Below are positions 47,341 through 57,110 of a stretch of DNA of 64,000 bases, piece after piece. Made by a program: the position numbers and the translations under genes. The stretch spans positions 2,339,001-2,403,000 of the forward strand of contig NC_134282.1 of NCBI RefSeq assembly GCF_949628215.1, in the 5' to 3' direction. Positions within the stretch are counted from its first letter, which is position 1; every line of letters begins with the position of its first letter. The DNA is from Phalacrocorax aristotelis. Lineage: Eukaryota; Chordata; Aves; Suliformes; Phalacrocoracidae. The notes under the pieces are model-generated. The model did not search any database. It worked only from the letters and a program-made list of their open reading frames with translations, and was not told the DNA's origin.

Positions 47341-50034
47341 TTCCCCTCCGCCGGCTCAGGGCTCCTCAGCAGCATAAGCCAAATTAAAGGAGGTGCTGGG
47401 GTTGGGATGAACCCGCTCCGGCTTATCGGCGAGGGAGGAGGAGAGGAGTCGGGGTGCCACGCTCGCTGCCCGCAGCGCTGCCGGCAGGACGGGGAGCTGC
47501 CGAGCTCCCCGCGCTGGGCTTCCCGCATGGCTGGGATTTCCCATGTTTTACGATCTCGGAGAAATGTCGCGCTTTTTTCTAGGATTATTTGATATATTCT
47601 TACAGTAATCTATTACCAGCACATCACCGCCATGCTCATCACCGCTCTCTTCGTCCAGAAGTTGCTCCTTTTTTTTTTTTTATTGTATCCTTTGAAAATT
47701 TCTATTTCCAACAAGCCTACTGTTATCTCTTTTTTGCTATTTTAAGTTCTGTGGCACAAAAAGGCTGACTCACAAAAAGCCGTGTCATAGGAAATACTGC
47801 CTCAGCTGAGGAAATAATTCTCAGTTCATTCTTCCACCATGTGCTTTGGGTTTTGTTATTTTCTTTTTTTTTTTTTTTTCCCTCTTCTTTTTGTGTGCGT
47901 GTCTTTTGGTCTCATGTTCTGGCACACATCTAGCACCAGGAAAGACTGAGAGCTATTTCTAATGCACTGGTCCACCCCGGCCAATGTCTCTCTGTACATA
48001 CCCCGAAGTGTTTTATGTACCTGCTGGAAATGTGACACGGGGTGCTCGCACAGCTCGTAAAATTTGGTCTCCTGTTGGAAACGTTTTGTGGAAATAACGC
48101 TGCCTAATCTACTGCAGCCGTTCACAGTTAACGCTGTCGCGGCGCGCATCGGAGGGGGTGAAGATTACAGCCGGCTCGGGGAAGTTTGATACGTTACCTG
48201 AAGTCCTCAAGAATAAAAATGAAAGAAATGGATGTTCAACAAAATGTAGATAATTGGCTGAAAAGGGGGAAGTACGGGAGGCTCCAGCAAAGTCATCCTT
48301 CTGGCTGGACCTGCGCTGCGTTCGGCTCCTGAGCAGCGCCCGCAAACCCCCTTTCGCAGCTCAGGGACGGTATAAAACAAACCCAGGGTGTGCTTTAATC
48401 CAGTGTTAAGCAGCTCAGTGACGCGCAGTGAAAGATGAGGCTGGAGACCCAGGATGAAATCCTAGCCTAGCGGGGCCGGGGGGAGGCAAAAGCCCAACAA
48501 CTGCAAGACCTTCAAGGGCTTTGATCGCTGGAGCAAGTTGTCTAAAACCATACTGCGGGGCGTGCTTTGGCACTGTGCTTCGTTCATTTTACGTTTAATA
48601 TGCCAGAAAACAACACTTAGCGTCGTGTAGTTGTGGCTATAGCGTATCTATCTGCAGGAAAGCAGCTGAGAGCACAACAAGAAGAAAAACCAGGGGCTTT
48701 TGAATGTACTTATTGATATTTTTTTTCTTTCCTAAACCTTTTTGATGCTGTCGTTAGCAAAACCTCATTAGAATCAACGTTAGGATCAACAATCGCTGCC
48801 TTCGGGGCGTAAAGTGTAGCCCTCACATAAACAATATTAGCGTCTTTAAAATACTTGATAAACACTAATTCACCCTCCCAATTTTCTTGTGAGATAATTA
48901 CGTGTTAACAGTAATATCGTCATCGTTAGTCCTCTCCTTTCGGAGGTGGGAGCTCCCGCCCTGATAACAAACAGCCTCCCGAAGGCCACGCGAGGCGTCT
49001 CAGGGCGCTGGCGAGGGAGCAAAGAGCCGCGGCGCCGTCCCCCGCTCTCCCGAAGAACCAGAACGACGTAGATAGAACGAAGGAAAAGCCTGGCTTTAAG
49101 TACAGGCGAGGAAAGGGAATCCTCGTCGGGTTGGCTGGATTCCTGGGCTGCCAGGAAATATCAAAATAGTATGTGACAGAGATAAAGGTAAATACGCAAT
49201 AAATATTATACCTTTTGTACCTTTATTTACTCTGCAGTAATTATACCGACTAACGCAGATTACATTATGAATCACGATGACACTTAAAACACTGAATTTT
49301 TTGCAACCACATCCTGGCCCTGTGAGATAATCCGTTTTGATCTCCGACGAGAGCCAGATACGTCTTGCTTGAAACTTCAGAGGCACGCGATAGCAGCTGC
49401 TACACGCCCTTTTTCGTAACCTTGTTAAAATAAAACAAGTCTGGATTCGCTCGGCCATTGAAGGATGTAACATCTGAGTTACAACCCTGCTGCGAAGGGA
49501 GCTTTGCCATAACCGTGGAGCGAACAGGGCCCTCTTCGGTATTTCTGTTTGAGAAGTAACTTTTTTTTTTTTCCTCTTTAAGAAATGTGGGTATTTACAT
49601 ATCCAACTGCAAAGGAAAAAAAAAAAAAAACAACAAAGCTAAAACAATCTGTACAGAGCGATTAAAGCAAAAAAAATAGATTTGTTCCCATGTCTCTAAC
49701 TCAGCTCGCCGTGTCTTAACTAATTCCCGCAGGAGCTCGGCGGCAGCCTGGTCTTGCATTGCTGGGCGTGCGCGCGGAGAGGTTGTTTCCTAACAGCCCG
49801 CCCGCGGTCACGGCATCCGCCGGCAGCGCATCGCCTCTCAAGGAAACCCCCCCGGTTCACTCTGAAACTCCAGCGCTGCACCTGCGACAGCTAAACCCGC
49901 CGGGGTCCGTCCGCGACCAGCTACGTGGTGCTCGCCGCGGCCGGGGCCGTGGCAGCGTCTTCGCGCCTTCCTCTCTTCCCCACAACTGTGTGAAACATCT
50001 GCAAATCCTCCCGGGGCCGGGTTCTGGGTAGGAA

Positions 50035-50468
50035 GGGGAGGATGAAGAAGAGGAGGTTGCCCTGGGCCTGAGGGGATGAAGAAGAGGAGATCACCCCGGG
50101 GCTGGAGGAGAGGATGAAGAAGGGGAGGCTGGCCTCAGGCCAGAGGGGAGGAGGAAGGGGAGGGTCAAGAAGAGGAGGCCAGTATGGGGCCTGAGGGGAG
50201 GAGAAAGAAGAGGAGGATGAAGAAAAGGAGGCCAGTCTGGGGCCTGAGGGGAGGAGGAAGAAGAGGAGGATGAAGAAGAGGAGGCCAGGCTGGGGCCTGA
50301 GGGGAGGAGGAGGAAGAGGAGGATGAAGAAGAGGAGGCCAGGCTGGGGCCATAGGGGAGGATGAAGAAGGGGAGGCCGAAGAAGAGGCCAGGCTGGGGCT
50401 TGAAGGGATGAAGATGGGGAGGCTGCCTCTGGGGCTGGAGGGGAGGATGAAGAAGAAGGGGAGGCTGG
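50035..50468 (+). repeat. Purine-rich minisatellite, unit about 50-60 bp
   Basis: About eight diverged tandem units built from GGCCTGAGGGGAGGAGGAAG, then AAGAGGAGGATGAAGAAGAG, then GAGGCCAGGCTGG. Almost the whole plus strand is G and A. Unit length varies because internal GGA/GAA words expand and contract. Positions 50,325-50,377 are identical, in reverse complement, to 55,359-55,411 in the second array. Long serine/proline-rich frames on the minus strand (for example 50,091-50,615) are repeat artefacts. Confidence 0.95.
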
Positions 50469-52217
50469 CCCGCTTTCATTTTGCCCTTCCTCTTGTGCCA
50501 GGAACTGCCTTGGGAGCCCAAGGGGGTGGCGGCATCCTCTGCCCACCACGGCAGCCCTCCGCGGCCAGGGAGCCCCTGGGACAGCAGCAACAAAACCTGT
50601 TGGTTTTCCTCTCAAAAAAATAAATAAAAGAGGGAAAATGTGCCCTGGCAGGAGCTGCCGTTCCCCTGTGGGAAGACACGGTGCAGGAGCCCGCGGTTGA
50701 AGGGGGCTGAAGCATCTGGCACCTCTCCCCCTCTGTTTCTCTCACTTTTCCTTTAAAAATCCGTTCCTCTGGCACGGATTTGGAAGCTCTCCTTGGTGTG
50801 GCACGTTCACACGCACACTTGCCTTCCTCTTAGAGCCTTTAGGGTACGCTGGGCCTCTAGGGAGGAGGTCCACAGCAACGAGACAAGGCCAATGCCTCGC
50901 TTCGGCAGGTATCTCAACCCCGCAGCAGCAGCAGCACTTTGTCACCTGTGGGCTAGGTTTATTTTTGGGGGGCTGAAACTTCTGAAAGAGCCACTTCATG
51001 GCTTCAGATCAGACAGTTCATCAACTGTCTGTGAATGAGGGACTATTCACCTGGTCACGCTGTTCCTCCACTCCCGCTGTTTGTTCTGGGAAGCAGAAGC
51101 TTCCGAGATCGATCTGGGTAAGCCTATCAATGAGACGATTGTTTTGGGATCGAATCCTCTCTGCTTTATGGAGTTCTACAACGTATCTGGGCACGTACAC
51201 TTTAAAGCAACTGATAAAAAGAAAAAAGTAGCGCTACAGGCATGTTCATCGCCAACATGTTAGATGTGTTTTACCACCGATCAATGACTGATCGATTTGT
51301 ATGCCGAGGTAGGGGCAGACGCTCCCTACTCAGAAACAAGTCCCTTTCCCAGCACGTCCTCTCCTGCAAACGGTCGTTGGCAGGAGCTGCAAAAAGAATA
51401 AAGCCTGTCCCTTCAAACTGGCAAACTTCCATTTCCTTTCTCGATACAAAGACAAATAATTTAAAGCTTTTTTTTTTTTTTTTAAGTTGACATCTTCCTC
51501 ACATTAGTTGACATTTTTCCTCACAAAGGGAAAAATAAGCCTTAGAGTAGGAAAGCCACTTGCCTTTGCTGTTCAGTGCTCCCGATTCGGAGCTCGCAGA
51601 CGCAGGGAAGGCACGGGGAAGTTGCTAGGGTGTGGGTGTACCTCTCTCTTTCCTCGTTTTTTCTGGCGTGGCAGCATTATTAGGACTAAAGTGCCTTCAC
51701 GGTTTACGTTAATCCACTTTGGGATGCAAACCAAAAAAAGCACCTTTGTGGGGAACCGGGGGATCTGTGTGAGGTGCCCGACCCCAGCACCGGTCCCTCC
51801 TCTGCCCCGGCAAGCCCGGAGCCAGGGCGCTCCCCCGGCGGGAGCCTGCCCGTCCTTCTATTGAAGTCAAGAGGGTTTAAGGCCCGCTTATTTAAATATC
51901 AAGTTTAACTGGGGCTTGCCTGCATATCAAAGGCAGTATGGTAATTTTTACGAGGGAAAGGGTTTGCCCTGCGTTGGCCAGACTTGTCCCTGCTCTCCCT
52001 GTTGCACAACGTGGTGCTGAGTCACTGCTGTTTCTCACCCAGCAAGCGCTTGCATTTCCCTGCTGCTGTGTTTGCGGAGGACGGGGTCCCGCAACGCACG
52101 CCGTTAACTGGGGGAGCCTTCGCATAAAGGAGAGCTAAAACTGAACAAAGAACCCTCCTGGTTCGCTGGTATTTATTGCCACGTGTGGCAAGTTTCGTTC
52201 CGGCACCTAGATTGCGC

Positions 52218-52287
52218 GGGGGACTGGGCTTGAACTTGCTTGTCTGAAGTCAGTCATCTAATTCCGACTGATGTACCGACACCTCCC
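52218..52287 (-). mobile_element. tRNA-like sequence, head of an old SINE or tRNA relic
   Basis: Read on the minus strand, the 70 bp begin GGGAGGTGTCGG. They then show an A-box-like TACATCAGTCGG (10 of 12 consensus positions), an anticodon-arm-like GACTGACTTCAGACAAG and a B-box-like AGTTCAAGCCC near the far end. Length and order fit a tRNA, but the acceptor and T stems pair only in part, so a working tRNA is unlikely. tRNA-derived heads of ancient SINEs look like this. Chance resemblance is not ruled out. Confidence 0.4.
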
Positions 52288-52479
52288 TGGGCCTTCAGTC
52301 TCGCCCCAGTCTGCAAGAGATTTATGGATAGATATTGTACAGATTTAACACGATACCGTGGCTTTTATTATTTGCTGGAAAATGTTAATAAAAAAAACAT
52401 TACAGATGCATTTTAATCCCTGAAGATTTTTGAGTAGAACGCATGAATTATTAATTGTTGTTATTGTTCCTATTGCAGC

Positions 52480-52655
52480 GCATACCTATCTCTGTGTGGA
52501 CGCTGTGAGGATTAATTAATTCTTGTAAAGATGTAAAAGGCCATACAGGTGTCAGGGGTTGCGACTAAAGCGCTTTGAAAATGGAAACCGCTCTGTGAGT
52601 GCCAGGTATTATTATTTACGGAGTCTGGGCAGTGTGCTTGGTGCTGTGCAAACAC
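52480..52655 (+). mobile_element. Ancient SINE or CR1-L3-like 3' part
   Basis: The order of motifs fits an old amniote retroposon. GTGAGGATTAATTAATTCTT and GTAAAG come first (family: gtgaggattaattaatgtttgtaaag), then AAAGCGCTTTGAAAATGGAA (family: aaagcgctttgagatcctcgga). GAGTGCCAGGTATTATTATT follows (family: aagtgcaaggtattattatt), and last GTGCTTGGTGCTGTGCAAAC (family: gtgctaggcgctgtacaaac). About 35 bp appears inserted between the first two. It is old, diverged and non-coding. Confidence 0.6.
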
Positions 52656-55254
52656 CGGTCCAGTTATTGCAAATATTTGCTTATACGCGCTTGGTAGGGT
52701 GAGCTCTCGCTGTTACAAGTCATTTCAACTATTTTAAGGATGCGTCTTACAAATACGGCCATGAGAAGACTTTCTGGTAGATGGGGGGCCGGAGCCACGG
52801 GACGTGAGCAGCCGTGTTCCTGAAGCACTTTGAAGACACGCTTTCATCCAAACACGTGAATGAACCAAGACCTCAGGTCCGGTCCAGTTCTACATCCAGA
52901 AAGTTAGGGTTTTGCCCCCGGCTTTCTCGCTACTAGAAGACTTTGGGAAAGGAAACGTAACAATGGTTATTGTTTAAAAGTGCCTCTACCGGCTCAAGGC
53001 AAAGCCAACTCCCTAAGCCCGGCTCGCTCGCTGAACAACCCGCCATAAACCACAACCTGCTCAACTGCCCCGTGTTACCCAACATCCGTTCTTGGAAACC
53101 TCCGACAGCCAGAACCTCCTTCCTGAATGCTCTGGAAGCGGTCCCGGTAACTCTGAGCCCAGCTGCGTCTCTGGGCGACAGAACTACAAAGCCTAAAGCT
53201 CCTCACGGAAGGGAAGGCCTTTGTGCAGCCCTGTGAGGCGTTCGCCTTCGTCAAGAAAGGGAAACCAGGATGAAACGGACGGGGTGAAATTATTAAAGCG
53301 TAAATCTGCCAGAATGCACTTTGTAGGTTCTGCAGAGCAGAACGTACACTCGGGTAATCACCCAGCCGAGTACATCACCGCGTTAAAAATGAGAGCCTGG
53401 CACCCCAGAGCGGCGACTGAACGTTTGGAGAACACTAGACCACGGACACCTTCAGCCAGATGACTTCAGTTCAGCACGCTGCTGCTGCTACCGCTGAGTG
53501 GATGGATGGGACGACAGTGTTCGTAGCTCCTGTGGGCCAAACATCGCACACTTGAGGGTTTTTTTTCCCTCCTCCGTTTCTCACACGATCTTTCTGAACG
53601 TGACACCTCCCGCCCCTCCTTCATGGGCTTCTCGCAGCTCCTCCCATACCCTTCTGGTGTCCCCCAGACCCCTGCAAGGGGTCCCTTATCTTCTTTCCTC
53701 CTGCCTTAGGCTTCGTGCACACTCCCGGTCACCCCTCCTCCACCCACTGTTCCTGCTTATCTTCTTTTACCTGGGAAATAAATCATTTGGAGTATCAAGA
53801 GGTTAAACTTCGGAAGCATGGACAGATCTAAGATTAGGACGTAGGAAGGTGTTAACGAGTCCCTTGCCACCTTTTTCCCCCCCTTTTAAATGTCCCGCCT
53901 TTCAGCAAAGTGGTCAAATTTTGGAACTGGACTGGATATGGTCTTCAAAAACCATTCCTTCTTTACATACCTAAAGCAAACAGCCCACGCACCATTACTG
54001 AGAAGCAAAGGTTGCCCACTTAGGCCATCAAAATCGTTACAGAAATAAATGTTTGAACATCCAAGTGGTTTGCAGTCACAAATACACTCCCCGGCTCTCT
54101 ACGGGGACTTTGCTTTCCTCGTATAACTCAGGTCTGTTCAAGCAAATGGACTGAAGGCCCAGGGCTTTCTCAGAATTAAATGAAATGAAAAAACCCAAAC
54201 TGTTTTCTCCAAGTATTTTAATTATTCGTAAAAGAAGGAAAAGCACATGGGCCTCACCCTGAAAAAAATGAGTGCTGTGAGGTGATCCTACACCCAGAGG
54301 CCCACCCGCCCGCTTTCCTCGAGGCTTTGCGGAGCCCCATCTGCTCCTGAGATGAAGCTCAGGGAGGTGAAATCTGCCTATGGTATGTCCCAGTCCTTAG
54401 CCCGAAAGTAAAATCCACCTTTAACCCCAGAAGTGCCGCCTTCGGACTAGGGTAATTCTTCAGCAACGCTCAGCTCTGTTCACAAAAAAGAAAAATACGA
54501 GAGTTACATTTGTGGCCCATCTCTCTACTTTCCCGTTTTGCCAGCCGCAGTAAAAGCAAGCTCCGCGGAGGCGCGGTGATGCGGAGGTGCCGCCCGGGCA
54601 GCACCAGGCTTGCGGCCGCGGAGGGCCTTCGGCACCAGCAGGAATGACCCCCGATGTCGCCGTCAGATCCGCGCGTGGTTTGTGCTCGTCGGGACTCTGC
54701 GCAAGTGCCGATGGCCGGACCCGAGAGCGCTGCAGTAACGCCCAAGAGGGCGAAACGCTATTGCAAAAACATGTTAAGATGGAAAGGACTGCCTAGCGAT
54801 GGATGTGGTTTCGACTAACAAAGCTGGCTTTAAAAAAAAATATACAAACCCGCGATATAAGCGGTAAGTAGCATTTTGATTGTAAATAATGCACGGCACC
54901 CAGGCAGGGCGCAATATTGTTGCCGTGGAGGATTATTTTTGTTAAATAAAATTATGGGGCGGACACAGTAACGGAACCAGGTATAAGAGCGAAGCTGTGC
55001 CGAACCCCGCATGGGCCTGGATCCCCAACGCCGCTGGGCCCCGCTGCATGCTACAGAAAAAGAAGAAAACCACCGTGTTAAATTCTGCAACAATTAATGT
55101 TTTTCCTAAAAAAAAAACCAACACCACAGCAAAAAACAAACAAACAAACAAAAACCACCCCACAAAAACCAAACTTCCAGGACCGTTTCATGCCACACGC
55201 CGCACCCGATGGCCCTTTCCCTGGTCCTCCGCACCCTGGTTCCCTCAGGGTGCC

Positions 55255-55530
55255 AGCACCCTGGGCCAGCCTCCCCATCTTCATCCTCCTCTTCCTCATC
55301 CTCCCCTATGGCCCCAGGGCGGCCTCCCCTTCCTCATCCTCCCCTATGGCCCCAGGGCGGCCTCCCCTTCTTCATCCTCCCCTATGGCCCCAGCCTGGCC
55401 TCCTCTTCTTCGGCCTCCCCTTCTTCATCCTCCCCTCAGGCCCCGGCCTGGCCTCCTCTTCTTCACCCTCCCCTCACGCCCCGGGGCAGCCTCCCGTTCT
55501 TCGGCCTCCCCTCCGGCCCCTCAGCGGCCT
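55255..55530 (-). repeat. Pyrimidine-rich minisatellite, inverted partner of the 50.0-kb array
   Basis: Read on the minus strand the units are the same as those at 50.0-50.5 kb: GGCCATAGGGGAGGATGAAG, AAGGGGAGGCC and GAGGCCAGGCTGGGG. About five to six units are present. The segment 55,359-55,411 is a perfect 53-bp inverted match to 50,325-50,377. The array runs directly into CCG-rich island sequence. Frames of 229-337 codons on plus crossing it are artefacts rich in P, S and A. Confidence 0.95.
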
Positions 55531-55605
55531 CCCCGCCGCCGCCTCCCCTCACAGGCAGGCCGCCGCCGCCTCCTCCTCCGCCGCTGCCGCCGCCGCGCCC
55601 GCCCG
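55530..55605 (+). repeat. CCG-rich imperfect triplet repeat
   Basis: CCGCCGCCTCC, GGCCGCCGCCGCC and CCGCCGCTGCCGCCGCC-like words, imperfect and interrupted by TCC and CAGG. It lies at the upstream edge of the promoter island. Interruptions make it less expandable than a pure CCG tract. Confidence 0.8.
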
Positions 55606-55961
55606 GCGAGAAGGCGGGGGCGTGCGGGGCGAGGGGGACGCGAGGAGCCGGGTGGGGGGCGGGGGGGAGGGGGCACCCCCCGGGCCGCCGACCCCGGCTT
55701 TGCTGCACCGGTCGGCCGCGGCGGGCCGGCCCCGCTCCTCCTCGCCTGGCCTCGCCTCCCGGCTCCTTCCCCTCTCCCTTCCCTCCCTTCCCGCGGCGGC
55801 GCTCGGCGGCGCCCATTTCCGTGCGGCTGGCCACCCGCTCCCGCGCCGAGTGTCTGCGGGCCGCTGGCTGCTCCGAGCCGCTTGGCTCCTTCCCTTAGTA
55901 ACAGCTTTTACATTCTGCCTCAATTCCTCCTCAATCTAAATCACACACACACTGATATTAC

Positions 55962-55987
55962 TTTTTTTTTTTTTTTTTTTTTTTTTT
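55962..55987 (+). repeat. T26 homopolymer
   Basis: Twenty-six T residues in the presumed 5' UTR or core promoter, followed by C-rich DNA. Its length is prone to sequencing error and probably variable. Confidence 0.95.
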
Positions 55988-56292
55988 ACCCCTCCTTCCT
56001 CGGGACTTAATCTCTCAACCCCCCCCCTCCCCACCCTCCCCCTCCCCCTGGCTCGGGATATAATTGAATATCACAGCACTACGCGCTGGTTATTTTTTTT
56101 TTCTTCCTCCTCCTGTGTGTGTGTGTGGTGTATTTTTTTTTTTTTCCTTCCCCCCGGTTTTTTTTTTTCCCCTCTCCTTGCTGTGGACACCTGAAAAAAA
56201 AAAAAAAAATATATATATTACCGACACATATACGTGTGTACACACACACACGCGCGCGCACAGGCAGATGTGTGTGTATATATATATGGCTG

Positions 56293-56300
56293 TATAAAAA
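56293..56300 (+). promoter_or_regulatory. TATA-like box
   Basis: TATAAAAA preceded by GGCTG. A start site about 30 bp on (near 56,323-56,330, around CAACAG) would give a first exon of roughly 105 bp ending at 56,431. The word lies just after a TA repeat, so it may be a low-complexity accident. Confidence 0.25.
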
Positions 56301-56402
56301 AAACCCAACAACCCCCAAAAACAACAGCCCCCCCCCCCCCAACACCGGGAGGAGAGGCAAACAAGGGTGAATTCCGTGTGCTCCGTTCCCGGGGAAGGGG
56401 GA

Positions 56403-56427
56403 GCCGCCGCTCCGCCGCCGCCGCCCG
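56403..56427 (+). repeat. CCG repeat at the end of the predicted 5' UTR
   Basis: GCCGCCGCTCCGCCGCCGCC followed by GCCCG: about seven triplets with one interruption, ending five bases before the splice donor. Confidence 0.85.
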
Positions 56428-56435
56428 CAAGGTAA

Positions 56436-57010
56436 GGACCGGGGGCGGGAAGGGGCCGGGGGGGGACCCGGGGGGGGACCCCCGGGGGTGTGAGGGGGGT
56501 GTTTGGGGGTGTGTGTGTGTGGGGGGGCCCTGTTTGTCTCTGTGGCGGTTGGAGGCGGGCGGGGGATGGGCGGCCACCCCCTCCTTTTTTTTTTATTAAT
56601 TATCGGGTGTGGGGGGTGTGGGGGGGCTCCCGTGGGTCTGCCTTGGGGGTGTGTGTGTGGGTTTTTTTTCTGTTTTTAAGCAAACAGCACCCCCTTTCCC
56701 CTCCCCCCTCCGCGCCGCTGGCCTCCCCTCCCCCCACCCGGCTTAAATTTTTTAATTTTTTTTTCTTTAAAAAAGGGTTTATTTGGGGGGGGGGGGCGGC
56801 AGCGGGTGGCACACGGGAGCCATGGCGAGCGGCCTATTTTTAGCCCGATTTGTGTGGAAAATCGCCCTCCCCTCCCCCTCCCCGCGTATTTACTTATGGG
56901 GGGGGGAGGGGAAGGCGCGGGGGGGGGGGCAGGGCCGGGGGCGAACTCCGGCGAGCGGGGGAGGGGCGGCCGCCCCCCTTTTCCGGGGGTGGGGGTGGGG
57001 GGGACACCCA
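56436..57010 (+). other. G-rich DNA with many G runs after the splice donor
   Basis: The plus strand holds dozens of runs of three to nine G (for example around 56,440-56,530, 56,785-56,800 and 56,895-57,003), many spaced closely enough for G-quadruplexes. G on the non-template strand just after a start site favours stable RNA:DNA hybrids. This is what is expected in the first few hundred bases of a CpG-island transcript running to the right. Structure formation is inferred from sequence only. Confidence 0.7.
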
Positions 57011-57110
57011 GGACGAAGCACCCAAGTTATCGATCACTTTTCCTGCAAAAAGTCCCGGGTGGAACGTGAAATACCCCGCGGTGGCAGGGAGCGGGCCCGC
57101 TTCGGGGAGG

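Larger units (their letters stand above)
45768..50034. other. Gene-poor DNA, largely AT-rich from 47.6 kb
   Basis: No gene was recognised. From about 48,560 to 49,450 lies AT-rich, repeat-free DNA with TAAT and TGATTA-type cores that could hold regulatory elements. Poly-T runs lie at 47,670 and 47,867. A short tandem repeat (46,185) and an ancient repeat relic (47,296) are listed separately. The frame at 49,759-50,031 has no known domain. Confidence 0.55.
50469..55254. other. Spacer between the two inverted minisatellites; no gene seen
   Basis: Non-repetitive DNA with no recognisable exon. Worn retroposon relics lie at 52,218-52,287 (minus) and 52,480-52,655 (plus). Near 51,855-51,890, TATTGAAGTCAAGAGGGTTT may be another old repeat scrap. 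A CpG-rich patch lies at 54,550-54,730, and an A-rich stretch at 55,105-55,175 comes just before the second array. Confidence 0.55.
55880..56431 (+). other. Predicted non-coding first exon (5' UTR) ending at a splice donor
   Basis: The segment ends CCGCCCGCAAG, followed at 56,432 by GTAAGGACC, a near-perfect donor (AAG|GTAAGG). Before it lie tracts often seen in long 5' UTRs of regulatory genes: T26 at 55,962-55,987, C-rich blocks, TG and CA repeats, and a CCG repeat at 56,403-56,427. No ATG-led frame in it reads into the donor as a believable protein, so the exon is taken as non-coding. The start is unknown: it may lie near 55,850-55,900 or, if the TATA-like word at 56,293 is used, near 56,325. 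RNA data would decide. Confidence 0.45.
55530..57110 (+). promoter_or_regulatory. Large CpG island, probable promoter 2
   Basis: GC-rich and CG-dense from the end of the minisatellite to about 57,100, interrupted at 55,880-56,380 by pyrimidine, poly-T, CA and TA tracts. The upstream part is C-rich on plus (apart from a G-rich patch at 55,610-55,680), and everything after about 56,380 is strongly G-rich. That pattern is expected for rightward transcription from a CpG-island promoter. A consensus splice donor at 56,432 fits. The gene itself is not in the window and cannot be named. Confidence 0.75.

Noticed and set aside
50091-50615. Serine/proline-rich minus-strand frames up to 174 codons
   Set aside because: They are translations of the purine-rich minisatellite read backwards.
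54997-56010. 337-codon plus-strand frame, with overlapping 280- and 229-codon frames
   Set aside because: It runs through an A-rich tract, the inverted minisatellite and a CCG repeat. Composition explains the open frames, and there is no homology I recognise.
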